NCBI GenBank assembly: GCA_032158295.1
Contig: CM063254.1
Span: forward strand, 18,242,147-18,306,146
Direction: 5' to 3'
From: Pycnopodia helianthoides
Lineage: Eukaryota; Echinodermata; Asteroidea; Forcipulatida; Asteriidae
DNA: 64,000 nt
Shown: piece after piece, positions 55,701 through 64,000 of the stretch
Numbering within the stretch: the stretch's first letter is position 1
Layout of the letters: every line of letters begins with the position of its first letter
The notes under the pieces: generated by a model
The model's database searches: none
Told to the model about the DNA's origin: nothing
Seen by the model: the letters and a program-made list of their open reading frames with translations, nothing else
Program-made: the position numbers and the translations under genes

Positions 55701-58700
55701 TCTATCAACAGGTGTAAAATGTCGAGGTGGTTGTACTGCCATGGACACTGCATGGATTGGTGGTCCGTGCAGCCACTTTCGGTTGCATTCCTGAGGCCAT
55801 CGGAGTGACATTGTTACGACAATGTGTGAGCACGAGTTCATTTGGTTCCTCTGATTGTTTTGGGCGGATTTCAAACTTAAGACTAGCTGAGACTCTTTTT
55901 CTCCAATAAATCCAAACATGAATAAACAAACAAAGAATAAAGAAACCTTACCTGCTTGCGCAAATCCACCTGCCCGTGCGCAGCGTTCAAAGCCTCTTGG
56001 TATTGCCTTTTCCAATATCAGGGGCTTTCGTTCCAACTTCACTTCTGTTCAGTCTTTTGTTCCCAACAACTCTCCTGATTTGCTAGCTCTATCTGAGAGC
56101 AGACTGAATTGTGACATTTCTTCAGATTCTTTCAAGTTACCGGGATATCTCTTTCATCGCCTTGACCACCCTCCATCACATGGTCTGGGTGTCTATGTCA
56201 AAGAAACTCTCCCCTTAGCCCGTGAAAGCACTTTGGAATGTGACAGCCATGAATACATGTGCTTTCGCCTTTCACTTCTCCATTCCACAACCTACCTGTG
56301 TATCCTGTATCGTTCACCTTCATCATCATCCTGCGCTGTGCTTGATGCTATATCTGACAGCATTGACTCTGCTATTTCTCAGCACCCTTCAGCTCAAGTC
56401 ATGGTATTTGGTGACTTCAATGTTCATCACAAGGAGTGGCTGACCCATTTTTCGTAATATTGATATTCCTGGTATTGCAACACATAATTTTTCCATCTGC
56501 CAGGATCTTACTCGGATCGTTTCATCACCTACTCACATTCCGGATCGTGCTTCTGATGGTAGGTACTTGCTGGACCTCTTTTTGTGTTCCAACCCAGATG
56601 ACTGTGTTGCCAGAGTATTGCCTCCAATTGGTAACTCTGATCACTCAATATTGTCTCTGTTTCTGTGTCATATTCTTCTCCCACAACTACATTCCAGCCT
56701 TTTCGCCGTACTGTTTTTCAGTTTGGAAAGGCTGACTGGGATGGTTTTCGGTGTTTTCTCGCTGATGTGCCATGGTCTTCGATTTTAAGTCTTGGTCCTG
56801 ATTTGGCGGCTGACGAGTTATCCCAATGGATTAACCTTGGTATGGAGATTTACACCCCCTCACGTACCTACCAGATCAGGGCCCATTCTCAACCTTGGTA
56901 CACTCCAGCCTGTGCTGCAGCAATTGCCCATCGTAACCATTTTTATTTTTTAAAGAAGTATCATCATTCAGGAACTTTGGATAGTAAGCGTCTTTTCCAT
57001 GAAGCTCGAAACCGATGTAAGAGAGTTTTAGAGGATGCTAAGACGCAATATGCCAAATCTGTTGCTAGCTCTATTTCAACACAGCGGCATGGTTCCAGGG
57101 ACTTTTGGCGGATTGCCAATAGTGTACTGAACCGCAACAAGTCATCCATTCCTCCTCTCTTTCATGGACCAGAAGTTCTTACTTCTCCTCAAGATAAGGC
57201 AAACCTTTTTGCTGACAACTTTGCATCTAACTCCACACTCATTGATGAGGGGCATTTACTTCCTGTCTTTCCATCTCGAACAGCAACTGTAGTATCTGAT
57301 CCTCTTATCACCCCTCAGAAGATTGCCCGGATTATTAATTCCTTGGATGCCTCCAAGGCTACTGGCCCTGATGGAATCCCTGCAATTGTTTTGAAAATGT
57401 GTTCCCCTGAACTTTCACCCATTCTTGCCAAGCTATTTAAAATGTGCTTGGCAGTCTCTGTTTTTCCTTTGTCTTGGAAAGTGGCATCTGTTGTCCCCGT
57501 CTTTAAGGATGCTGGTGAGCGTTCTGAAGCCACTAATTATCGTCCTATTAGTCTGCTTCCCATAATAAGTAAGATCTTTGAATGCTTTGTTAATCAACAG
57601 CTACTTGGGTACCGGGAGGACAACGACCTTCTGACTGGCTGCCAGTTCGGGTTTCGCCATTCCCGCTCAACCGGTGATCTGCTTTCCCTAATTACTGATC
57701 ATTTTAGTAGGGCCTTAGATCGCAGGGGTGAGGCTCGTGTTGTAGCATTGGACATCTCCAAGGCCTTCGACAAAGTATGGCATACTGGCCTGCTCCACAA
57801 GCTTCAGTCATATGGTGTGTCAGGCAAAATGTTGTCTATAATCTCTGCTTTCCTTTCCAATCGCAAGTTGAAGGTTGCCCTTGAGCGTCAATCTTCTCCT
57901 ACCTGTTCCATCAATACCGGTGTTCCACAAGGCTCAGTACTTGGTCCCACTCTCTTTGTGTACATAAATGATTTGCCCGATGAAGTTTGTCTCAGCTCGC
58001 CATGTATGCTGATGATTCAACCCTCTACTGTGTTTCCCCTAACTCTTCCAACACTTCTCGCTGTGAGGTGGGTGCCTCACTAAATAATGACTTAGAGAAC
58101 GTGCTAAAGTGGGGGAATGATTGGCTAGTAACCTTCAATGCAAAAAAACTAAACTTCTGTCTCTGCTTGCTCTAGAGATGATACATTTCCATCTATTCAT
58201 GGGTCCATGGACTTTGCCTGAGGTAGCAGATTTTCGCCTTCTTGGACTTGACATCTCCACCAATGCCAGTTGGGAGAGGTATATCACAGGCATTGCAAAG
58301 AGTGCTTCCCTGCGAGTTGGTTGTCTTTATCGAGCTCAGAAGTTCTTACCTCCTGATGCTTTTCTCTACCTGTATAAGACAACCATACGTCCCCTAATGG
58401 AGTACTGTAGTCACATTTGGGCAGTGTTGTAGTCGAGTCACCTGTGTCGAGTCCGAGTCACGAGTCACGAGTCACTTGGTCCGAGTCCAAGTCCGAGTCC
58501 CGAGTCATTTGGTCCGAGTCCGAGTCCGAGTCACGAGTCACTTTGTCCGAGTCCGAGTCCGAGTCACGAGTCACTTGTTTAAATATTGATTGCAAACCAA
58601 AATGTCGTAAAATAAGAATTGGAAATGATTTACACATTTAATTTAAACAAAGTTCTGTACCTGCAGTTACAATTTTATTTTAGGTTTTACTCCTCCTTAT

Positions 58701-61641
58701 CCAGAATCTTTCAGAAACTTTCTCTTAACTTTCTCTAAACTTTCTCTAAACCATAAAACTTGTTGGCTACCTGCCTTTCTGAAATAAATAAATCAGTATT
58801 GGTTGTTTTGAAGAGAAAAAATCATTTAAATCCTTAAATTCTTAAAATTTGAAGTTGTGCCGGTCCTTTCTTTAATTTTGCGCTTGCAAAATTTGCACAC
58901 CGTATTATATTCTATATCTATGACTGTACATGGCCCTTTACTACACAATAATCACAAACTACTTGCAACACCATACAACAGTGTACTTAATTGTGCTAGA
59001 CTCAATATTCCTCCATATGCACTCGGATCATCGGAATTTTTTTTAATATTTAAAAAAGGTATTGTTTGTGAAAATACGTGACTCGCAAGTCACGAGTCCT
59101 CGGGGACAAGTCCGAGTCACGATAGTCGAGTCCGAGTCCGAGCCCGAGTCTTTTGCAGACGTGACTCGAGTCAAGTCCGAGTCACCAAAATTGTGACTCG
59201 AGACGGACTCGAGTCCTAGGCATTCCATGTGGAGGGTTGAAGTACAAAACGGAACCTCTTGGGGTTTGATTTTTCTCGTTTTAGGACAAGGAAGAGAAGC
59301 AGTTCATTTACCGTCATTCCCGCACGGTCTTCGAACTACTAGATGAGGACCGGAGCCACAGCATCTCGGCAGAGGAGTTCTCCGCCTTCGGGTTTCTTTT
59401 CAACTTCCACGGGGCCGCTGTAAATCAGATCTTCAAAGATTTCGACATATCGGGTGACGAGGTAAAGGTTCTTTGTATTTGTTGCAGCTTGTACTTATTT
59501 ATCTCTCGAAACGGTATGGGCTGAAAACGGTGTATTATCAATGCACATTGACTGAAGACTACTGTACAAGTTAGTTTACTAGTCTTGGTGCAAGACATTC
59601 TCGTTTTGATTTTCCCTGCGAGAGGGAGCTTTTTTCTACGAACCGCCAGAGCCGTTAGAAGGGCCGGGTCAAAAAAACAAAACAAAACGAATGGGCGAAC
59701 ACAGTGTGCCAGGCTACACTGCGCATTGAGTTGGGCTGCATTTGGACCGAAAATGGCGTCCAGCAACCACGTGATCAAATAAAACTAGTCCCTCCATGTC
59801 ACAACTCTCTCAAGACACATCTCTGCGAACTGCTCTCACAACACCGACCGCCACTTCTCGTGGAGCGGTTCGTGGATGATAGCGACCTCTCTTGTTGGGA
59901 AAATTGTGACAAATCGAAACGAGGTCTTCGCTCGGCCCCAGCGGCCTATCCAGGACCGCTGGGATGGGCTAATCAGCTTGCACAGATTCTTGTTCAGGAA
60001 GTACGTCATGCGCGCAGTGCTTGCAGTGCGAGTGTGATGCATGATGGGACTGAGCATGGCCTGAGCATTAACGTTAACGATACGTTTGCCCATCCCAGCG
60101 CCTTTGGTTTTAAGGCAAGGCGCTGGGGACGAGCGAAAACGAGGTCTTGCAATAAGACTTATTAGTTGCATGAACAAGTCAAATTGCCTTGAAGTCATAA
60201 AAAGTATCATTAAACCAACTTTGAAACAGCAAATTTTTACTCTCAGCAGTTTTTTTTTTTTTTAGGGGGGGGGGGGAGATCTTTGTACGAAGAAAAAGCA
60301 GTCATGCAATACATGTAGCCTACTTGCAACAGTCTTCTGCGTTTGATGAAAACAATCTGATTGAAGTAAATACCGCCCTCTATCACCCCACTTGATTTGC
60401 CGATTTGTAGTATCTGATTTAAAATCACCGCACTCTTTCCCCATGTAGGCCTATTGGCAGTATTTCAGACGAAAATGTTTCTCTGAAGGATTGGTCCTGG
60501 TGGTATGAACTTTTTAATCACTCCACTGAGCTTACAGATTTTTTTGATTTTTTACTTTTTATGTTTTAATTTTTTGTAAACCAAGTCCCTTCTTTCTGTC
60601 TTGTAAGAGCACGAGGACAAAATTGGTAACTGTCAAAGACCAGTATCCGCACTTTATGTCATCCAATATATACATAAAATGACAAGCCTGTGAAAGTTAA
60701 TTAAAGCTCAATCGGTCATCGGGGTCACGTGAAAATAGTGGGGAAAAACTTGTGTATTATACGTTTTCAAACATCGGGTTTTGGACCGTCGCGAGATCAA
60801 AGCTAATTGCTTTACTCATTTTCATAAACGGTTCCATTTTGAGCAAAGATATTTCAAGGGAACTTTTCCACCATGGCCATCTTTATACAAAATTATGGGT
60901 AAATAGTATGTGAACATTTATAATTTTAATCTTCAGTACAGTTGACAAATACATATTATGGAGCAAAAATAAATAATAAGTAGCAATAAGCAGAAAAAAT
61001 AATATAAATAGAGTATGGAGCTGTTTTCATAAGCAGTAGCCTGTAGAAAACAGCCAATGAATCAAACTATGCCTAACTAACACCCCCATTATACGTTTCC
61101 ACTGTTTGACTCGCGGGATCAAAACTATAGTTATTTTACTCATTTCTCAAAAACTATTCCATTTTAAGCCAACAGACACACAAACAAAAGGACAGACAGA
61201 CATGTGACAAAGACACTGGCTACACACCGACACGAAACACAGATCAGAGAGTAATAACTTACTAAGCAAAAACAATAAATAAACAAGTATTTCCTAAAGA
61301 CACACACAATGTGTGACAACTTGGTAAATGCACTCTTTAAAAGATGTACAATCGGTATACTCTCTCGTTTCTATTTTGTTCCTGCATAACAGCGCCCTCA
61401 AAATTATGATTATTTCTCGTAGGAGTTGGACTATAAAGAATTCAAAATGTTCGCTATGGCCTGCATCGACAAACAGGACGAGATCGACCGATCTAAACGC
61501 GAGAATCTAGAGCGCCGCCGACGTCAAAAGATGGAGAAGTCTAGGAGGAAATTGGAGCGAGTCGAGTTGGGGGAGCAAGGCGCCGGGACGGGCTGGCTAA
61601 GCCGAACCCTCCCTGCGTGCGATGCATGCATCATTCAATAA
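52502..61641 (+). CDS. EFCAB9: EFCAB9, EF-hand subunit of the sperm CatSper channel
   Basis: In mammals EFCAB9 binds CATSPER-zeta and makes the sperm flagellar CatSper calcium channel sensitive to calcium and pH. Four exons: 52502-52727, 53692-53840, 59285-59461 and 61423-61641 (phases 1,0,0; stop TAA). MKIKQGILQFLHLDKTY, EYFKLLDVH, FYNFLHAVTDL, VFDMLDVDGSG, QFIYRHSRTVFELLD and FKDFDISGDEELDYKEF follow human EFCAB9 in order. Three loops look calcium-competent: DVDGSGRIDFDE, DEDRSHSISAEE and DISGDEELDYKE. The tail is basic (ERRRRQKMEKSRRK). Human starts at MKLKQG, so translation may begin at 52595 instead of 52502, which would remove 31 residues. Confidence 0.95.
52741..52967. repeat. Large imperfect hairpin in EFCAB9 intron 1
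   Basis: Ends GACTGTAGGCTAGCCCTAG and, inverted, CTAGGGCTAGCCTACAGTC. Inner arms GTTGGACTCCTCCGTTGCAT pair with ATGCAACGGAGGAGTCCAAC. It starts 13 bp after the exon 1 donor. Confidence 0.85.
53255..53361. repeat. Near-perfect hairpin with tRNA B-box loop
   Basis: Two 44-bp arms with about three mismatches (AAATAGTATGGGGTTGAACA ... TGTTCAACCCCATACTATTT) flank a short loop with GGTTCAAATCCC. Related to the SINE piece at 7275-7400. Confidence 0.85.
53692..53840 (+). CDS. EFCAB9: EFCAB9 exon 2 (first calcium loop)
   Basis: Acceptor after a (TTC)n tract, donor GTAAGT, phase 0 out. Carries the canonical loop DVDGSGRIDFDE, which is degenerate in human EFCAB9. Confidence 0.93.
53841..55560 (+). other. 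EFCAB9 intron 2, part before the LINE
   Basis: Nothing recognised except the 124-bp hairpin MITE at 54958-55081. Confidence 0.5.
54958..55081. mobile_element. Hairpin MITE, 124 bp
   Basis: TIR GGGCCCAATTTCATGGCT(A/C)TGC plus TTACCGC at both ends, nearly the whole element being palindromic. Shares GGGCCCAATTTCAT with the larger family but differs inside. Confidence 0.85.
55918..56457 (+). pseudogene. LINE endonuclease domain fragment
   Basis: 180 codons resembling AP endonucleases of LINEs. The conserved GDFN is intact (VFGDFNVHHKEW). The frame is lost at 56457, and its continuation (SDHSILSLFLC) lies in another frame. Confidence 0.85.
56665..58083 (+). pseudogene. LINE reverse transcriptase domain, frame-broken
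   Basis: About 470 codons covering RT fingers and palm up to GSVLGPTLFVYINDLPDE. A frameshift comes just before the YADD box, which is read in the next frame (57987-58175), and a further shift precedes the thumb (58170-58432). Confidence 0.9.
58422..59216. mobile_element. ACTCG-rich element interrupting or abutting the LINE
   Basis: Starts CAGTGTTGTAGTCGAGTC, a hAT-like terminus. Both ends are packed with GAGTC/ACTCG words (GTCCGAGTCCGAGTCACGAG at the left; GTGACTCGAGTCAAGTCCG at the right) around an A/T-rich core. A matching right terminus and target duplication are not clear. Confidence 0.65.
59285..59461 (+). CDS. EFCAB9: EFCAB9 exon 3
   Basis: 177 bp, acceptor CGTTTTAG, donor GTAAAG. 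Encodes IYRHSRTVFELLDEDRSHS and FKDFDISGDE. Confidence 0.95.
59927..60137 (+). mobile_element. MULE-type MITE, copy 2
   Basis: 211 bp, very similar to 43647-43857. Same TIRs and its own perfect 9-bp target duplication AACGAGGTC (59918-59926 and 60138-60146). Confidence 0.9.
60620..60900 (+). mobile_element. MITE family B fragment
   Basis: ATTGGTAACTGTCAAAGACC, TAAAATGACAAGCCTGTGAA and AGCTCAATCGGTCATC follow the family B order. The ends are lost. Confidence 0.6.
61423..61641 (+). CDS. EFCAB9: EFCAB9 exon 4
   Basis: Acceptor TTCTCGTAG. Completes the third loop (ELDYKEF), then a charged tail longer than and different from the mammalian one. AATAAA at 62174-62179 is a possible poly(A) signal. 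Confidence 0.9.
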   Translation, partial: ELDYKEFKMFAMACIDKQDEIDRSKRENLERRRRQKMEKSRRKLERVELGEQGAGTGWLSRTLPACDACIIQ

Positions 61642-62680
61642 TCGACTGACGTAGGTAATTCAAAGTGGTTTAGGAAACCACACAGTGGATTAAAGAAGTT
61701 AGTGCTAACAAAAGTGACAGAAAAGGGAGTCATACCGGTGTGGCGGGAGATTCTGTCCCCCGGAAATGATGTCCATACGGCAAACTGTGTGGAAATTTCG
61801 TCTGATAGCGCCCTCTTTTGAATCAATTTTACTTCAGCCCTGAGCAAGTTGATTAGACTTCGCCATAGTCGACCTAGATGTCACTCGAACGCTGCGTGGT
61901 TTGGTTTAACTATAGCTAGTCCAACTGGATCAGCCTAAAGCCCGGAGCACTGTTCCTCTAGTCAACTAGCGAACTAATACGTCACTGTTTCAGGATGGCG
62001 GTTATTATGACGAAGAAAGTTTTGTAAACTTTTGTAACCACAGTTAATTTTTAAAAATCACCTAGAGTAGTGGTTTAACGATAAACGGTAGGTTTTTGCC
62101 AATATGCCAATCATTAAGATAAGCATTAATGCACTAATATGCAAGTCATTTTTGAAGTACAGAAATTTACGAAAATAAACATGATGGGTTAAAACATTTT
62201 CCTTCTGTTCATTACGTCAATCTCCTTGTTACCATGTTTGACGAGTCAATCGAGTGGATGCGTTACCACGCATGCATGTCCGAACTTGCTCCCGCGTTAA
62301 TTGACTGTGGGGACACACACATCGGGTGACAAAATCCCCTGTGACACACCGACAGTTATCATTTTATTTTATGTTATTTATTTTCTCTTTTTTTTGGGGG
62401 GGGGGGAGGGAGAGAAGCAAACTCATTTCGCAACCATCTTCCATTCCCGTTCCATGATCGGATTGATGAAGTAAAGTTGAAATGCGCATTTAGAAAAGGT
62501 ACTTTTCCCAATTTTATTTATTATAGAACCCTCTTTATGGGCGAATGAAACTCATTGAATGCACAACTACGCGGGTTTGTTTTTTGCTCTTTTTTTACCG
62601 AGTGTTGCACGCATGAGTTTGGTAAATTTCAGGTTCCACTAGTGCTTCAAAATATCGACAAATCTCTCTCCGTGAGATGT
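61642..62680 (+). other. EFCAB9 downstream region
   Basis: Likely 3' UTR followed by intergenic DNA. A dispersed repeat fragment (GGAGATTCTGTCCCCCGG) lies near 61747 and a G-run near 62396. No gene seen. Confidence 0.5.
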
Positions 62681-62995
62681 AGCCTTGATATCAAGGCTGT
62701 GTAGACAAGTACTCTAGCTAAAACTATAGAGCAAGGATACTAAAACCTCAGCCGCCCGAATGCCATACAACCCCAGTCCACCGATAGCCTTGATATCAAG
62801 GCTGTGTAGACAAGTACTCTAGCTAAAACTATAGAGCAAGGATACTAAAACCTCAGCCGCCCGAATGCCATACAACCCCAGTCCACCGATAGCCTTGATA
62901 TCAAGGCTGTGTAGACAAGTACTCTAGCTAAAACCATAGAGCAAGGATACTAAAACCTCAGCCGCCCGAATGCCATACAACCCCAGTCCCCCGAC
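62681..62995. repeat. Three tandem 105-bp units
   Basis: Near-identical units start at 62681, 62786 and 62891. Each begins with the palindrome AGCCTTGATATCAAGGCT and contains CTCAGCCGCCCGAATGCC. A related palindrome piece (AGCCTTGCAATCAAGGCT) stands alone at 63238. Confidence 0.95.
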
Positions 62996-64000
62996 TGACT
63001 CTAAAAAAAAAAATACGGCTCACGGGCTAGGATTGTGGGCGATAGCGGTGTGTGGACAATAGCGGTGTGTGTGGGGACTGTGGAAACGTACGAGCGTTTG
63101 TGTGCTTCCTTGGGCGAGAGCGTGGTGTGCTGTTTAAAGACAGTCGGGGGGACCTGAACAGGAGTTGCATTGCATTCGGGCATCGCATTCGTGCGGCTGT
63201 GGTTATGCACATTTTTAGCTTTATAGTAAGCAAACACAGCCTTGCAATCAAGGCTACGTGAGATGTCACACCTGTACTTCTTATTCGCAATGTATTACAA
63301 GAAGCGGATCTTCGGGGACACTATAACGAATTGTGTTTTAAAAAATATTTTAATTAAAGAGGAAAAAAATACCACAATTTGCCCAAAATTACAATATTGA
63401 TGACGAAATTGTCTCTTAAGTGAAACCTGTGACGAATTTCTAAAGCACATTTTTTGTTCAGAGTAGTGTAAACCCTTCGAAAAACAAAATCGTCACTGAC
63501 TAAAAATAAACACGGATAATAAAGTGCTTTTGACGCATTATTTCAAATACTCTCCTTCGCCCGTCTAAAACGCCCCCCCCCCCCAAGGAAGTTACCGCCC
63601 ATCGAAACGGTCAAACTGGATAGCAGTTTGATCCGGTTTGCTGAACTCCGCGAACAGTAAGACTTAAGCTTGCAATGAACTGGAATGTGGGACGTGTCAG
63701 GGACGATCTTTTGATTAAACAAGATGGAAAGCAGACAGAAACCATGTTTAGATGATTAAAAAGTATATTAAAAGAAACCTGCACAAAATTAGTTATTGGC
63801 CTGACGTTTCGACCCTAGCAGAGTCTTTCTCGAAGGCTGAATGACAAGACAACACACTGTAGCCCTTTTCACATTGCATCTCTTATCCCCGTGGAATACA
63901 GCCCCAGGGAGGCCCCGGGTTTTGTTTTTACCCTACGGTTACCCCAGCGCACTTTCACACTTTCCCTGCCTAGGTCCCTATTCCACAGTGTTCCTGTTGC
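62996..64000. other. Intergenic end of window
   Basis: No gene seen. GGCCTGACGTTTCGACCC near 63801 repeats a sequence at 2412. The last 130 bp look like the start of another dispersed element (CCTTTTCACATTGCATC). Confidence 0.5.

Larger units (their letters stand above)
55590..58435 (+). mobile_element. Decayed non-LTR retrotransposon (LINE; Jockey/CR1-like)
   Basis: Apurinic-endonuclease part from 55918 (SNIRGFRSN, LLALSESRL, VFGDFNVHH) is followed after frame changes near 56450 and 56690 by reverse transcriptase. The RT part reads ASKATGPDGIPA, NYRPISLLPIISKIFE, GFRHSRSTGD, ALDISKAFDKVWH, NTGVPQGSVLGP and, after another frame change near 58000, the catalytic YADDST. The C-terminal thumb (YLYKTTIRPLMEYCSHIW) stops at 58430, where an ACTCG-rich element begins. 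Several frameshifts make it inactive. Clade placement is from general resemblance only. Confidence 0.92.
59462..61422 (+). other. EFCAB9 intron 3
   Basis: Contains the MULE-type MITE copy 2 and a family B fragment (about 60620-60900). Otherwise nothing recognised. Confidence 0.55.

Noticed and set aside
55584..56042. 152-codon open frame on the - strand
   Set aside because: It is antisense to the LINE 5' part and has no recognisable domain.
62681..62995. CRISPR array
   Set aside because: The units are whole-length tandem copies without unique spacers, in a eukaryotic genome.

Overview
This is eukaryotic nuclear DNA. It has spliced genes with GT-AG introns, poly(A) signals, a non-LTR retrotransposon, tRNA-derived SINEs and many small terminal-inverted-repeat (TIR) elements. 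Gene content (adducin, ABRAXAS with a BRCA1-binding tail, an SLC46 transporter, a C2CD4-like protein, and the sperm CatSper subunit EFCAB9) and gene density suggest an invertebrate deuterostome. I infer an echinoderm, probably a sea star, from the character of the dispersed repeats. That is an inference, not a database result.

Layout: (1) 1-12.6 kb, + strand: the last six coding exons of adducin (spectrin-actin capping), from the end of the head domain to the MARCKS-like tail, then a 3' UTR of about 2.4 kb. (2) 12.6-22.8 kb: gene-poor, with a roughly 55-bp minisatellite of about 1.3 kb, an AT-rich tandem array, a telomere-like hairpin and MITEs. (3) 22.8-32.6 kb, - strand: ABRAXAS1-like gene, nine recognised coding exons, ending in the SPTF motif that binds BRCA1 BRCT domains in vertebrates. 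One exon is out of frame by one base and one short exon is unresolved. (4) 34.7-39.6 kb, - strand: complete six-exon SLC46-family transporter of about 500 aa. (5) 39.6-46.5 kb: nested MITEs. (6) 46.5-48.75 kb, + strand: three-exon C2CD4-like protein with two C2-like domains. (7) 48.75-52.5 kb: a tandemly duplicated poly(A) region and more MITEs. (8) 52.5-61.6 kb, + strand: four-exon EFCAB9, with a decayed LINE and an ACTCG-rich element in intron 2. (9) 61.6-64 kb: a 3 x 105-bp tandem array and dispersed repeats.

The five genes share no pathway and are ordinary neighbours. Most of what is unusual lies between exons. There are two TTAA-flanked (piggyBac-type) MITE families. A MULE-type MITE occurs twice, each with its own perfect 9-bp target duplication. 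hAT-type elements have perfect 8-bp duplications, and one of them sits inside another MITE. ABRAXAS intron 1 holds a 0.9-kb fold-back whose arms each carry a mirrored ATG, splice donor and CCAAT box. I see no bona fide tRNA or rRNA gene and no bacterial or viral gene.
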